From Tropicimonas sediminicola (lineage in GTDB: Bacteria > Pseudomonadota > Alphaproteobacteria > Rhodobacterales > Rhodobacteraceae), in the NCBI RefSeq assembly GCF_900188335.1, contig NZ_FZOY01000006.1, positions 62,001 through 126,000 on the forward strand: a stretch of DNA of 64,000 bases. The letters run 5' to 3'. The notes under the pieces were generated by a model. The model saw nothing but the letters and a program-made list of their open reading frames with translations, made no database searches and was not told where the DNA came from. The position numbers and the translations under genes are program-made. Below, piece after piece: positions 1 to 8,768 of the stretch (its first letter is position 1; every line of letters starts with the position of its first letter).

Positions 1-14
1 CCGGAGCGCCGGGC

Positions 15-803
15 TCAGGCGTCGGCGGACGCCTCTTCGGCTTCCGGAGCGGCCTCGAGCGTCTCTTCGACGAGGGCCTCTTCCATCTCGCCGAGGTCGA
101 TGCCGGCAGCGTCCATCTGGGCGGACATGCCGTCGAGCGCAGCGCGGGAGACGAGATCGCAGTAGAGCGCGATGGCGCGGGCGGCGTCATCGTTGCCGGG
201 GATCACGTAATCCACGCCTTCGGGCGAGCAGTTGGTGTCGACGACCGCGACGACCGGGATGCCGAGCTTCTTGGCTTCGAGGATGGCCAGGTCTTCCTTC
301 TTCACGTCGATGACGAAGAGGAGATCCGGAATGCCGCCCATCTCGCGGATACCGCCCAGGGAAGCTTGCAGCTTGGCCTGGTCGCGTTCCATGTGCAGGC
401 GCTCTTTCTTGGTGAGGCCCTCGGCGCCCATCGCCATCTGCTCGTCAATGGCGCGCAGACGGTCGATCGACTGGGAGACGGTCTTCCAGTTGGTGAGCGT
501 GCCGCCCAGCCAGCGGTGGTTCATGTAGTACTGCGCGCAACGCTCGGCGGCATCGGCGATCGGCTTCTGGGCCTGGCGCTTGGTGCCGACGAAGAGAATG
601 CGGCCACCCTTGGCGACGGTGTCGCGCACGACCTGGAGAGCCTGGTCCAGCATCGGGACGGTCTGCGTCAGGTCGAGAATGTGGATGCCGTTACGGTCGC
701 CGTAGATGTACTCGCCCATGCGGGGGTTCCACCGCTGGGTCTGGTGACCGAAGTGAACGCCAGCTTCGAGCAGCTGACGCAGAGTGAACTCAGGAAGCGC
801 CAT
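15..803 (-). CDS. rpsB: 30S ribosomal protein S2
   Basis: This encodes ribosomal protein S2 (262 residues) of the small subunit. The start is the ATG at 803, giving [20 protein letters not shown], the usual S2 opening; the open frame runs much further upstream but that part is a shadow. Family-typical stretches are [20 protein letters not shown], the [13 protein letters not shown] segment and [19 protein letters not shown]. The last 40 residues are an acidic Glu/Ala-rich tail, as in other alphaproteobacterial S2 proteins. rpsB is usually followed by tsf, which would lie left of the window. A promoter-like pair sits about 120 bases upstream, leaving a long leader that could host S2 autoregulation (inference). 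Confidence 0.98.
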   Translation of the reverse strand: MALPEFTLRQLLEAGVHFGHQTQRWNPRMGEYIYGDRNGIHILDLTQTVPMLDQALQVVRDTVAKGGRILFVGTKRQAQKPIADAAERCAQYYMNHRWLGGTLTNWKTVSQSIDRLRAIDEQMAMGAEGLTKKERLHMERDQAKLQASLGGIREMGGIPDLLFVIDVKKEDLAILEAKKLGIPVVAVVDTNCSPEGVDYVIPGNDDAARAIALYCDLVSRAALDGMSAQMDAAGIDLGEMEEALVEETLEAAPEAEEASADA

Positions 804-920
804 GTCATATCCTTTCCGGTTTCGCGTCCTCGACAGGGCCGAACGGGATCTCTCCCAACCGGCGGACCGATACGGGGATGTCTCCCCCGCAGGCCCAGGC
901 CCCGTCTGTGAAGTGGGCCG

Positions 921-949
921 CGCATACTGCATCGGAGACGGGCTGGCAA
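921..949 (-). promoter_or_regulatory. predicted sigma-70 promoter of rpsB
   Basis: On the minus strand TTGCCA (949-944) is followed after exactly 17 bases by TATGCG (926-921). The start point would be near 914, giving a leader of about 110 bases before rpsB. This is pattern recognition only; no other -35/-10 pair in the gap looked better. Confidence 0.5.
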
Positions 950-1022
950 CCCCCTGCCCCGCTTTTCCGCTGCGACGCCGGCGCAAGGCTGCTAGTTTCG
1001 GCCTGACACCAAGGAGGATCCC

Positions 1023-1358
1023 GTGAAACTTCCCGATTTCCTGATGGCGCTGCCCGCGCTCGACATACCCTTTCCGGAAGACGTGGTCGAGAGCCGCGCC
1101 ATGCGCACCGAGGACGCGCTGCTGGTTTTCTTCATCTTCCACAAGGACGCGGAACTGCCGCCGCATTCGCACGGCGCGCAATGGGGCAGCGTTCTGCAAG
1201 GGGAGGTTCAGTTGACCGTCGATGGTGTGACCACGACCTACCGGCAGGGCGACAGCTATGACCTGCCGGCCGGCGTTGTCCATGCGGTAAAGGTCGCCGC
1301 CGGCACGATTGCGATGGATACGTTCGAGGAACCGGACCGGTATGCGCTGCGGCGGTAG
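1023..1358 (+). CDS. small single-domain cupin protein
   Basis: A 111-residue protein made of one cupin barrel. It starts at GTG 1023, eight bases after a strong AAGGAGG. Cupin motif 1 is at residues 48-65 ([19 protein letters not shown]); the usual Glu metal ligand is replaced by Gln. Motif 2 is [10 protein letters not shown] around residues 79-88, supplying the last His. Such small cupins are metal-binding sugar, hormone or small-molecule binding proteins or isomerases; the sequence does not reveal the substrate. It stands alone, 219 bases from the divergent rpsB and about 100 bases before psuK, so it may be co-transcribed with the pseudouridine genes, but nothing proves this. Confidence 0.85.
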   Translation: MKLPDFLMALPALDIPFPEDVVESRAMRTEDALLVFFIFHKDAELPPHSHGAQWGSVLQGEVQLTVDGVTTTYRQGDSYDLPAGVVHAVKVAAGTIAMDTFEEPDRYALRR

Positions 1359-1365
1359 TCGCACG

Positions 1366-1394
1366 AAGGATCTTTTGCCTCCGGCGGGACAATT
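1366..1394. repeat. degenerate copy of a GATC/GCCTCCGGCGGG dispersed repeat
   Basis: Just after the cupin stop lies GGATCTTTTGCCTCCGGCGG followed by GACAATT. The core GCCTCCGGCGGG, preceded at short distance by GATC, recurs at 10777-10823 in a fuller form. It resembles an intergenic repeat that I recall as frequent in Rhodobacteraceae genomes, usually just downstream of genes. Confidence 0.4.
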
Positions 1395-1454
1395 CCGAAC
1401 AGATGGTGATGCGGAGCGCTTGCCTTCGGTCACGCCGCAGGGTTTCTTGCCCCC

Positions 1455-2339
1455 ATGGAAAAGACGCCGGACATTCTCTGCATCGGATCGGTTCTCTGGG
1501 ACGTGATCGGCCGCACGCCGCGGTCGATGGCGGTCGGGCATGACGTGCCGGGCCGCATTTCCCGGCTGCCCGGGGGCGTGGCCATGAATATCGCCATGGC
1601 GCTGGTGCGCGAGGGGATGCGACCGGCGCTGCTGACCGTTCTGGGCCAGGACGCCGAGGGCCGCGAGCTGGAGCAGGCGGCGCGGCGGATGGGGATGGTG
1701 ACCGAGCATGTCACCTGGTCCGACACCCTGCCGACCGATCAATACATGGCCATCGAAGCCGAGAACGGGCTGGTGGCGGCAATTGCCGACGCCCATTCGC
1801 TCGAACAGGCGGGTGATGCGATCCTGCAACCGCTGGCGGACGGGCGGCTCGGCTCGATCGATGCGCCGCATGCCGGGATCGTCGCGCTCGATGGCAACCT
1901 GACCGAAGAGCTCCTCTCAAGAATCGCCGACAGCCCGTTGTTTTCGATGGCCGATCTGCGGATCGCACCGGCATCTCCCGGCAAGGCCGGTCGCCTGCTG
2001 CCGCTGCTGCGCCACCCCCGGGCCACGCTCTACGTCAACCGGATTGAGGCCGGGCTGATCTGCGACAACCGCTTTTCCTCCGCCAAGGCGGCGGCCGAGG
2101 CGCTCGTGGCCTTTGGCGCGCGGCGGGTTCTGGTCACCGACGGCGGTGCGCCGATGGCCGAGGCCACGCCCGAGGGCGTGCTGACCGCGACACCGCCGCC
2201 CGTGGTCGTCACCCGGGTCACCGGCGCGGGCGACACCTTCATGGCGGCCCATATTTCTGCCGAGGCGCGTGGGCTTTCCGGCATCTTTGCCATAGAAGCC
2301 GCGCTCGGCATCACAGCAGCCTACGTTTCGGAGACCTGA
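1455..2339 (+). CDS. psuK: PfkB-family carbohydrate kinase, probable pseudouridine kinase
   Basis: A 294-residue ribokinase/PfkB-fold sugar kinase. The N-terminus has the PfkB motif with GSVLWDVIG and the GG of [14 protein letters not shown]; the C-terminal signature [12 protein letters not shown] (around 254-265) carries the catalytic Asp and anion hole. Its partner, psuG, starts five bases downstream and cleaves pseudouridine 5'-phosphate, so the natural assignment is pseudouridine kinase, which phosphorylates the 5'-OH of pseudouridine using ATP. The first residues [11 protein letters not shown] fit the fold. The specific substrate is inferred from the neighbour; alone the protein could be called only a PfkB kinase. 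Confidence 0.88.
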   Translation: MEKTPDILCIGSVLWDVIGRTPRSMAVGHDVPGRISRLPGGVAMNIAMALVREGMRPALLTVLGQDAEGRELEQAARRMGMVTEHVTWSDTLPTDQYMAIEAENGLVAAIADAHSLEQAGDAILQPLADGRLGSIDAPHAGIVALDGNLTEELLSRIADSPLFSMADLRIAPASPGKAGRLLPLLRHPRATLYVNRIEAGLICDNRFSSAKAAAEALVAFGARRVLVTDGGAPMAEATPEGVLTATPPPVVVTRVTGAGDTFMAAHISAEARGLSGIFAIEAALGITAAYVSET

Positions 2340-2343
2340 CGAC

Positions 2344-3258
2344 ATGACCCTCCCCCTGATCCTCGCGCCTGAAGTTCAGGCCGCGGCCGACGCCGGCCGC
2401 CCCATCGTGGCTCTCGAAAGCACCATCATCACCCACGGCATGCCCTGGCCGCAGAACCTCGAGACCGCCCGCAAGGTCGAGGAGACGGTGCGCGAGGCCG
2501 GCGCGGTGCCGGCCACGGTCGCGATCCTCGACGGGCAGCTGCATGTCGGGCTGGAGCCGGCGCAACTCGAAGCGCTGGCCCAGGCGAAGGATGTGGCCAA
2601 GCTGAGCCGGGCCGACCTCGCCGTCTGCCTGTCCCGCGGCGGCAACGGCGCGACGACCGTCGCTGCGACGATGATCGCGGCCCGCCTTGCCGGGATCGAC
2701 GTGTTTGCCACTGGCGGCATCGGCGGCGTGCACAAGGGCGCGGAGCTCAGCTTCGACATCTCGGCCGACCTTCAGGAGTTGGCAGCGACTCCGGTGACGG
2801 TCGTCGCCGCAGGCGCGAAGGCGATCCTCGACCTGCCCAAAACGCTGGAGGTGCTCGAAACCCTCGGCGTGCCGGTGATCTCGGTCGGACAGGACGCCCT
2901 GCCCGCCTTCTGGTCCCGCGACTCCGGCCTCAAGGCGCCGTTGCGGATGGACGATCCCGCCGAGATCGCCGAGGCCCACCTGATGCGGCAGGCGCTCGGC
3001 ATCCCCGGCGGGCAACTGGTCACCAACCCGATCCCGGTCGAGGACGAGATCGCCGCCGAGGTTCTGGCCCCGGTGATCGCGCAGGCGCAGGCCGACGCCG
3101 AGGCCCAGGGCATCACCGCGAAGAATGTGACGCCTTTTCTCCTGCAGCGCATCTTCGAGCTGACCGAGGGCCGCTCGCTGGAAGCCAACATTGCGCTCGT
3201 CCTGAACAATGCGCGCCTGGCCGCTGCCATCGCGACCGAAATCTCGGCTCGGCGTTGA
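2344..3258 (+). CDS. psuG: pseudouridine-5'-phosphate glycosidase
   Basis: A 304-residue PsuG (IndA-like) enzyme that reversibly splits pseudouridine 5'-phosphate into uracil and ribose 5-phosphate, the C-C bond breaking step of pseudouridine salvage. Recognisable blocks are ALESTIITHGMPWPQNL (catalytic Glu near residue 26), VAKLSRADL (active-site Lys), SRGGNGATTVAATM, FATGGIGGVHKGAE and VISVGQDALPAFWSR. Length matches the family (about 300-310). It follows psuK by four bases, so the two are translated together and let the cell recycle pseudouridine released from tRNA and rRNA turnover. Confidence 0.97.
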   Translation: MTLPLILAPEVQAAADAGRPIVALESTIITHGMPWPQNLETARKVEETVREAGAVPATVAILDGQLHVGLEPAQLEALAQAKDVAKLSRADLAVCLSRGGNGATTVAATMIAARLAGIDVFATGGIGGVHKGAELSFDISADLQELAATPVTVVAAGAKAILDLPKTLEVLETLGVPVISVGQDALPAFWSRDSGLKAPLRMDDPAEIAEAHLMRQALGIPGGQLVTNPIPVEDEIAAEVLAPVIAQAQADAEAQGITAKNVTPFLLQRIFELTEGRSLEANIALVLNNARLAAAIATEISARR

Positions 3259-3267
3259 AATAACCGC

Positions 3268-3295
3268 GCCTCGCATGCGGTTGGACTTGCGAGGC
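3268..3295 (+). terminator. hairpin after psuG
   Basis: GCCTCGCA (3268-3275) pairs perfectly with TGCGAGGC (3288-3295) around a 12-base loop, ten bases after the psuG stop. There is no T-run, so it may be a weak terminator or a 3'-end stabilising hairpin. Confidence 0.4.
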
Positions 3296-3344
3296 CGCGT
3301 CCGGCTGCATAGCTTCCCGTCAGTCCCCGCGCTTTCGAGACACG

Positions 3345-4136
3345 ATGCCCGACCAACATTCCAACGAGCCCGGACACGAGCTCCACATCCACCACCCGCG
3401 CCGCAAGCCCGGGCTGCTGGCCAATCTTCGCTCGTCCTTCCTGACCGGTCTGGTGGTGATCGCGCCCGTCGGGCTGACGGTCTGGCTGATCTGGACGGTC
3501 GTCGGCTGGGTCGACGCCTTCGTCCTGCCCTTCGTACCGGACGCCTACCAGCCGGAGACCTATTTCAAGAAGTATTTCGGCGAGGACACGACGATCAACG
3601 TCCGCGGTGTCGGCGTGGTGTTCTTCCTGATCTTCACCGTGGTGATCGGCTGGATCGCCAAGGGCGTCATCGGCCGGTCGCTGATCGACTGGGCCGAGGG
3701 TCTGGTCGACCGGATGCCGATCGTGCGGACCATCTATAACGGCGTAAAACAGATCGCCGAGACGGTCTTTGCCCAGACCGAGAACAATTTCGACAAGGCC
3801 TGCATGATCCAGTACCCGCGCGAGGGCCTCTGGGCGATCGCCTTCGTCTCCACCCGCGCCAAGGGCGAGATCTCGCGCCGCGTGCCGCGGGACGGGCGGA
3901 TCATCTCGGTCTTTCTGCCCACCACGCCGAACCCGACCTCGGGCTTCCTGCTGTTCGTGCCGGAGGAAGACCTGATCTACCTCGACATGTCGGTGGAGGA
4001 TGCGGCCAAACTGGTGATCTCGGGCGGCCTGGTCTATCCCACCGATGCCAATGGGACGGGCGACGTGCCGCCGACGCCCGGAGGCATTCCGCTTGCCGTC
4101 GAAGCCGAGCGCCAGCGCGACAAGCTCGACGCCTGA
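3345..4136 (+). CDS. DUF502 family membrane protein
   Basis: A 263-residue inner-membrane protein of the DUF502 family. After a short charged N-terminus come two hydrophobic helices, one around residues 31-53 (LTGLVVIAPVGLTVWLIWTV) and one around 85-108 (VGVVFFLIFTVVIGWIAKG). The conserved DUF502 core follows: DRMPIVRTIYNGVKQI, then TTPNPTSGFLLFVP and LDMSVEDAAKLVISGG. The function of the family is unknown. The C-terminal 30 residues are hydrophilic and variable. It is monocistronic and faces the patatin gene convergently with seven bases between stops. Confidence 0.9.
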   Translation: MPDQHSNEPGHELHIHHPRRKPGLLANLRSSFLTGLVVIAPVGLTVWLIWTVVGWVDAFVLPFVPDAYQPETYFKKYFGEDTTINVRGVGVVFFLIFTVVIGWIAKGVIGRSLIDWAEGLVDRMPIVRTIYNGVKQIAETVFAQTENNFDKACMIQYPREGLWAIAFVSTRAKGEISRRVPRDGRIISVFLPTTPNPTSGFLLFVPEEDLIYLDMSVEDAAKLVISGGLVYPTDANGTGDVPPTPGGIPLAVEAERQRDKLDA

Positions 4137-4143
4137 TCCGCGC

Positions 4144-5187
4144 TCAGCCGAACATCTCCTTAAGATCGACGGTGCTGCGCTCGTTGAGGTCGTCCCTGTG
4201 CTCGGCCAGAAAGCGGTCCGCCGCCGCGCGCCCGGCTGCCTTCAGCCGCGACAGGATCACCGGAGACGGCACGATCTTGGTTGCAACGGACAGGTCGCGC
4301 ATGAAATCGTCGTCGGCGATCATGTGCACCAGCACGTCGCGCATCTGCCCGCGCTCGACCCGCCCGTCCGCGATCAGCTCCTTGACGAAGTTGATCGCCC
4401 GCAATTCACGCAGCAGCGAAGAATTGAAGCTGATCTCGTTGATCCGATTGTGAATTTCCGACCCCGTCCGCGGCACTTCCGGCCGGAAGAGCGGGTTGAT
4501 GTTCACGATCAGCACGTCTGAGGGATAGTCCGGCTGGAACAGCGGAAAGAGCGCGGGATTGCCGGTGTAGCCACCGTCCCAGAACGCCTCGAGCTCCCCG
4601 GTGCGCGGATCGACCATCTCCACCGCCTGGAACAGCGACGGCAGGCAACCTGAGGCCAGGATCGCCTCGGTCGAGATCTCCTGCCCGGCGAAGACCCGGA
4701 TCTTGCCGCTGCGCACATTGGTGGCGGACACGAAGAAGGCCGGGCCGGTGTCGGCGCAGACGCGGTCGTATTCGAACCGCTCCACGATCCGCTCCAGCGG
4801 GTTGGAATAGAACGGGCCGTAGGAATAGGGGCTGACGACCCGGCTTGCGATATCCGCCATCCCGTAGAGCGGCGAGCTCTCCAGAATTTGCGCATAGACC
4901 TCGCTCGGCGGCGCGAAGGGCGCGAACCAGTGGGTCAGGCGCAGGTCCTGCACGCCGGCCACCTGGTGCCAGAGCCAGTCAAGGTTGGCGCGCGCGGCCT
5001 CACGGTCCTGCCCCTTGCCGTCGGCGACCAACCCCGCCTTCAGCGCGGCGCCGTTCAGCGCACCCGCCGAAGTCCCGGAGATCGCGGCGATCTCGATCTC
5101 TTCGTCGTCGAGCAGACGGTCGAGCACCCCCCAGGTAAAGGCGCCATGCGCGCCGCCGCCCTGCAGAGCCAGGTTGATCCGTTTCAT
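4144..5187 (-). CDS. patatin-like phospholipase
   Basis: A 347-residue patatin-domain serine hydrolase. The start at 5187 places the oxyanion loop QGGGAHGAF at residues 9-17, the nucleophile elbow GTSAG at 38-42 (Ser40) and the catalytic DGG at 204-206, giving the complete Ser-Asp dyad. There is no signal peptide. It is downstream of bdhA on the same strand, separated by a 59-base gap with a strong hairpin. In Rhodobacterales this pairing with 3-hydroxybutyrate dehydrogenase is common, which suggests a role in lipid or polyhydroxybutyrate turnover; that link is inference from context, and the substrate is not shown by the sequence. Confidence 0.92.
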   Translation of the reverse strand: MKRINLALQGGGAHGAFTWGVLDRLLDDEEIEIAAISGTSAGALNGAALKAGLVADGKGQDREAARANLDWLWHQVAGVQDLRLTHWFAPFAPPSEVYAQILESSPLYGMADIASRVVSPYSYGPFYSNPLERIVERFEYDRVCADTGPAFFVSATNVRSGKIRVFAGQEISTEAILASGCLPSLFQAVEMVDPRTGELEAFWDGGYTGNPALFPLFQPDYPSDVLIVNINPLFRPEVPRTGSEIHNRINEISFNSSLLRELRAINFVKELIADGRVERGQMRDVLVHMIADDDFMRDLSVATKIVPSPVILSRLKAAGRAAADRFLAEHRDDLNERSTVDLKEMFG

Positions 5188-5214
5188 CGCCGCGCCCTCT
5201 TCTGTCCGAAAGTA

Positions 5215-5242
5215 TCGCGGGGGAGCCACGCCTCCCCCGCGA
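5215..5242 (-). other. intercistronic hairpin between bdhA and patatin gene
   Basis: TCGCGGGGGAG (5215-5225) pairs perfectly with CTCCCCCGCGA (5232-5242) around a six-base loop, five bases after the bdhA stop. No T-run follows on the minus strand. It likely protects the bdhA mRNA end or attenuates read-through into the lipase gene. Confidence 0.6.
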
Positions 5243-5246
5243 CGTC

Positions 5247-6020
5247 TCAGAGCGCCGTCCAGCCGCCGTCGACGCTGATGGTCGTGCCGGTGATCTGGTC
5301 GGCCGCCGGAGAGCACAGGAAAACGCAGGTTCCGCCGAGCTGCTCGACGGTGGCGAACTCCTTGGACGGCTGCCGTTCGAGCATGACCTTCTTGATCACG
5401 TCCTCCCGGCTCATGTCGTATTCCTTCATCGTCTCCGGGATCTGCGCCTCGACAAGCGGGGTCAGTACGTAGCCCGGGCAGATCGCGTTGGCGGTGATCG
5501 GCTGCTGCGCCGTCTCCAGCGCCACCACCTTGGTCATGCCCACGATGCCGTGCTTGGCCGCCACATAGGCCGACTTGTACGGCGAGGCGGTCAGACCATG
5601 GGCGGAGGCGATGTTGATCACCCTGCCCCAGCCCGCTTTCCGCATCCCCGGCAGCGCCGCCGCCGTGGTGTGGAACGCCGAGCTCAGATTGATCGCGATG
5701 ATCGCGTCCCATTTCTCGACCGGGAACTCGTCGATCCCGGCGACGTGCTGAATCCCAGCGTTGTTCACCAGGATATCGCAGGTGCCCGCCTTCTCGACCA
5801 GCGCGCGGCACTCGTCACCCTTCGACATGTCGGCCTTGATGTAGCGCGCCGACGTGCCGGTCTCTTTCGCGATCTCCTCGGCCAGCGCGTGGTCCTCGTC
5901 GCGGTCCGTGAAGGAGTTCAGCACCACGTCCGCGCCGGCCCGCGCCAGTTCCCAGGCGACCCCGAGGCCGATCCCGGAATTGGACCCGGTGATAATGGCC
6001 GTCTTTCCGTTGAGTGACAT
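5247..6020 (-). CDS. bdhA: 3-hydroxybutyrate dehydrogenase
   Basis: A 257-residue classical short-chain dehydrogenase that interconverts (R)-3-hydroxybutyrate and acetoacetate with NAD(H), the entry step for using polyhydroxybutyrate monomers. It shows the TGSNSGIG cofactor loop (11-18), NNAG (86-89), and the catalytic Ser139, Tyr152 and Lys156 in SAYVAAKHG. The segments QHVAGIDEFPVEKW and ICPGYVLTPLVEAQIP are characteristic of BdhA rather than of acetoacetyl-CoA reductases. The start at 6020 gives the standard MSLNGKTAIITG. The patatin-like gene follows in the same direction. Assignment is firm from motifs. Confidence 0.95.
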   Translation of the reverse strand: MSLNGKTAIITGSNSGIGLGVAWELARAGADVVLNSFTDRDEDHALAEEIAKETGTSARYIKADMSKGDECRALVEKAGTCDILVNNAGIQHVAGIDEFPVEKWDAIIAINLSSAFHTTAAALPGMRKAGWGRVINIASAHGLTASPYKSAYVAAKHGIVGMTKVVALETAQQPITANAICPGYVLTPLVEAQIPETMKEYDMSREDVIKKVMLERQPSKEFATVEQLGGTCVFLCSPAADQITGTTISVDGGWTAL

Positions 6021-6182
6021 TGCGTTCCCTCCATTGTCAGTCCAGAGGGAACATACATGCTGCACGCGCAAAATGAAGGATTCGGGACGCGCGCTCGGGA
6101 TCACGGTTTGTGCCTTTCCCGCGACCGAAAATGCCAGCCGATGAAGATTGCCGCTCGAACGCCACTGGAAAGGGCAGAAAAA

Positions 6183-6205
6183 AACGCCCGCACAAGGCGG
6201 GCGTT
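6183..6205 (-). terminator. Rho-independent terminator, minus strand
   Basis: AACGCCCGC (6183-6191) pairs perfectly with GCGGGCGTT (6197-6205) around ACAAG. Read on the minus strand the hairpin is followed by a run of seven T. No annotated minus-strand gene lies immediately upstream of it, so the transcript it ends must begin in the AT-rich interval 6206-6366 or come from antisense transcription. Confidence 0.75.
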
Positions 6206-6340
6206 AAGTCATTGAGGCAGGTTTCATACAGGCAAGAAACCTATCGAGCAGTGCCTTAGTTATACGCAAACAACCGCCAGAGTCCAAGTTAAAAGTTTGA
6301 AATACTTGACTTGCAGGACTACGCTCTCGGCCAAACAAAC
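6183..6340 (-). ncRNA. candidate small RNA ending at the 6183 terminator
   Basis: The AT-rich stretch right of the terminator has a composition unlike its surroundings and ends in a clean intrinsic terminator, which is the outline of a trans-acting sRNA gene about 120-160 bases long on the minus strand. The 5' end is a guess. An in-frame minus-strand reading ending MKPASMT just before the hairpin exists, but it has no recognisable protein character. It matches no RNA family that I can name. Confidence 0.3.
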
Positions 6341-6366
6341 AAGGGCAGTGAGGGATTGTTGCGAAA

Positions 6367-8181
6367 ATGGGGTACGATTTTTTCTGTGGAATCCGGCCGA
6401 TTCTGCTGGCCACATGCCTGGGCACAACGGCAGGATTCGTTAACGCAGAGCCCGCACATGGCATAGCTATGTATGGCGAGCCCGCCCTGCCACCGGATTT
6501 TGTGTCTTTGCCCTATGTCAATCCGGACGCTCCCAAGGGCGGGCGCATCGTCCTTTCGGAGGTGGGCGGCTTCGACAGCCTCAATCCTTTCATCCTCAAG
6601 GGCAACTCGGTCTATGGTCACAGGGTCTACGGCTTCGAGAGCCTGATGGGCCGGAACTGGGACGAGCCTTTCACCCTCTACGGCCTGCTGGCCGAATCGG
6701 TGGAGACCGGCCTGAATCGAGAATGGGTCGAATTCACGCTGCGACCGGAAGCCCGCTTCTCGGACGGCTCGCCGGTGACCGTCGAGGACGTGCTCTGGTC
6801 CTTCGAGACGCTCGGCACCCTGGGCCACCCGCGCTACCACGCGGGCTGGGAAAAGATCGAAACCGCCGAGGCCGTGGGAGAGCGCACCGTCCGCTTCACC
6901 TTCAACACCGAGGACAACGAACTGCCGCTGATCCTCGGCCTGCGCCCGATCCTCCAGAAAGCCGCATACGAAGGCCGCGCCTTCCACGAGAGCACGCTCG
7001 AGCCGCCCGTCGGTTCCGGCCCCTACGTGATCTCGGATTACGAGCCCGGCCGCTTCCTCACGCTCAAGAAGGATCCGGACTGGTGGGGCGCCGACCTGCC
7101 GTTCAACCGCGGCCAGCACAATATCGACGAGATCCGCTACGAATGGTTCGGCGATGCCGACGTGGCCTTCGAGGCCTTCCGCGCGGGAGAGATCTCCTTC
7201 AACCGGGAGGGCAATCTCGCCAAGTGGCGGACGGCCTATGACTTCCCCGCCGTCCGCTCTGGAGAGGTGGTGCTTTCGGAGGTCCCCCACCAGCGTCCGG
7301 GCGGTATCCGGGGCCTCGTGATGAACACCCGCCGCGCGCCTTTCGACGACTGGCGGGTGCGTGATGCGCTGATCCACGCGTTCAACTTCGAGTTCATCAA
7401 CAACGCCATCAACGGCGGCGAGGAGCCGAGGATCGCGTCCTACTTCACCAACTCGGTGCTGGCGATGTCCGACGGGCCGGCCGAGGGCAAGGTGCGAGAG
7501 TACCTGGAGCCCTTTGCCGACCAGCTTCTGCCGGGCGCGCTCGAAGGCTATACCCTGCCCGCCTCCGACGGCAGCGAGGCCAATCGCCGGAACACCCGCA
7601 AGGCCATCGGCATCCTCTCGGACGCCGGCTGGACGGTGCAGGACGGGGTGATGAAGAACGCCGACGGCAAGGCGCTGGAGTTCGACATCCTCCTGCAATC
7701 GGGCGACACGCAGAACGTCAACATCGCCGAGCTCTACGCCGAGCAACTCAAGCGGATCGGCGTGGTGGCCAATCTCGTGACCGTGGACGCGGCGCAATAC
7801 AAGGAGCGCACGCAGGCCTACGATTTCGACATGGCCCATTACATCCGGCTGATGTCGCTCAGCCCGGGCAACGAACAGATCCTCTACTGGGGCAAGGACG
7901 GCGTCACCGAGCCGGGTACGCGCAACTGGATGGGCATGAACAACCCGGCGGTGGAGTCGCTCATCGACTCGATGCTGAACGCCAGCGACCAGGAAGATTT
8001 CCGCGCCGCGGTGAAGGCGCTCGACCGGGTGCTGACCACGGGGCGCTACGTGATCCCGATCTGGTACTCGCCGGTCAGCTACATCGCCTACAAGTCCGAG
8101 CTGAAATATCCCGAGGGCAAGACGCAGATGTATGGCGACTGGCTCGGCTTTCAGCCGGACGTCTGGTGGATCGAGAACTGA
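6367..8181 (+). CDS. family-5 extracellular solute-binding protein, YejA-like
   Basis: A 604-residue periplasmic binding protein of the peptide/nickel/opine family 5, nearest in style to YejA of the microcin C/oligopeptide importer YejABEF. Residues 1-26 form a signal peptide ending FVNA. The family openers APKGGRIVLSEVGGFDSLNPF and KGNSVYGHRVYGFESLMG are present, and the core SBP_bac_5 features include FTLRPEARFSDGSPVTVEDV and GSGPYVISDYEPGR. Its permease and ATPase genes (yejB, yejE, yejF) are absent: a terminator and rpsI follow at once. It therefore supplies ligand to a transporter encoded elsewhere or acts as a sensor-type binding protein. Confidence 0.9.
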   Translation: MGYDFFCGIRPILLATCLGTTAGFVNAEPAHGIAMYGEPALPPDFVSLPYVNPDAPKGGRIVLSEVGGFDSLNPFILKGNSVYGHRVYGFESLMGRNWDEPFTLYGLLAESVETGLNREWVEFTLRPEARFSDGSPVTVEDVLWSFETLGTLGHPRYHAGWEKIETAEAVGERTVRFTFNTEDNELPLILGLRPILQKAAYEGRAFHESTLEPPVGSGPYVISDYEPGRFLTLKKDPDWWGADLPFNRGQHNIDEIRYEWFGDADVAFEAFRAGEISFNREGNLAKWRTAYDFPAVRSGEVVLSEVPHQRPGGIRGLVMNTRRAPFDDWRVRDALIHAFNFEFINNAINGGEEPRIASYFTNSVLAMSDGPAEGKVREYLEPFADQLLPGALEGYTLPASDGSEANRRNTRKAIGILSDAGWTVQDGVMKNADGKALEFDILLQSGDTQNVNIAELYAEQLKRIGVVANLVTVDAAQYKERTQAYDFDMAHYIRLMSLSPGNEQILYWGKDGVTEPGTRNWMGMNNPAVESLIDSMLNASDQEDFRAAVKALDRVLTTGRYVIPIWYSPVSYIAYKSELKYPEGKTQMYGDWLGFQPDVWWIEN

Positions 8182-8224
8182 ACGCCGCCCCGGGCACGCG
8201 CCCGTGGAACGGTGCTCCACAGCA

Positions 8225-8252
8225 AAAAGGGCCGCGAAATCGCGGCCCTTTT
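8225..8252. terminator. bidirectional terminator between the solute-binding gene and rpsI
   Basis: A perfect 13-base inverted repeat, AAAAGGGCCGCGA (8225-8237) and TCGCGGCCCTTTT (8240-8252), gives a GC stem with T-runs on both strands. It lies between the convergent stops at 8181 and 8275 and serves both. Confidence 0.9.
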
Positions 8253-8274
8253 CGTTTGTCGTATCCGGCGCGGA

Positions 8275-8763
8275 TCAGCGCTTGGAGAACTGGAAGCTCC
8301 GGCGGGCCTTGCGGCGGCCGAACTTCTTGCGTTCCACCACGCGGCTGTCGCGGGTCAGGAAGCCCGCGGCCTTGAGCGGCGCGCGCAGGGCGGGATCGTA
8401 GAGCTGCAGGGCCTTGGAGATGCCGTGCTTGACCGCGCCAGCCTGACCGGAGAGGCCGCCGCCCTTGACCGTGGCGACGACGTCGAACTCGCCTTCGACG
8501 CCAGCGATCTGGAACGGCTGGTTCAGGATCAGCTGCTGCACCGGACGGGCGAAGTAGACGGTGATGTCGCGACCGTTGACGGTGACCTTGCCGGAGCCCG
8601 GCTTGATCCAGACACGGGCGACCGCGTCCTTCCGCTTGCCGGTGGCATAGGAGCGGCCCAGCTCGTCGCGGACCGGCTCACGGTTGACCAGCTCTTCGAC
8701 GACCGGAGCGGTGCCTTCGGCGACTTCGTTCAGCTCGGCGAGGGATTTGATTTCTTCGACCAT
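8275..8763 (-). CDS. rpsI: 30S ribosomal protein S9
   Basis: A 162-residue S9 protein of the small subunit, whose C-terminal tail reaches the P-site tRNA. The core begins [19 protein letters not shown] and includes [19 protein letters not shown]; the tail ends [16 protein letters not shown], with the universal Lys-Arg terminus. An N-terminal extension of about 35 residues ([17 protein letters not shown]) before the core is typical of alphaproteobacterial S9. It follows rplM by five bases and is co-transcribed with it, the standard rplM-rpsI arrangement. Confidence 0.98.
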   Translation of the reverse strand: MVEEIKSLAELNEVAEGTAPVVEELVNREPVRDELGRSYATGKRKDAVARVWIKPGSGKVTVNGRDITVYFARPVQQLILNQPFQIAGVEGEFDVVATVKGGGLSGQAGAVKHGISKALQLYDPALRAPLKAAGFLTRDSRVVERKKFGRRKARRSFQFSKR

Positions 8764-8768
8764 TGTCC

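Larger units (their letters stand above)
6021..6366. other. 346-base gap with a low-GC core
   Basis: This gap between divergent bdhA and the family-5 solute-binding protein is GC-rich up to about 6180 and then clearly AT-richer (about 6205-6366). It holds a hairpin with a T-run reading leftward and must contain the bdhA promoter and that of the right-hand gene. No convincing protein gene was found. Confidence 0.6.
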
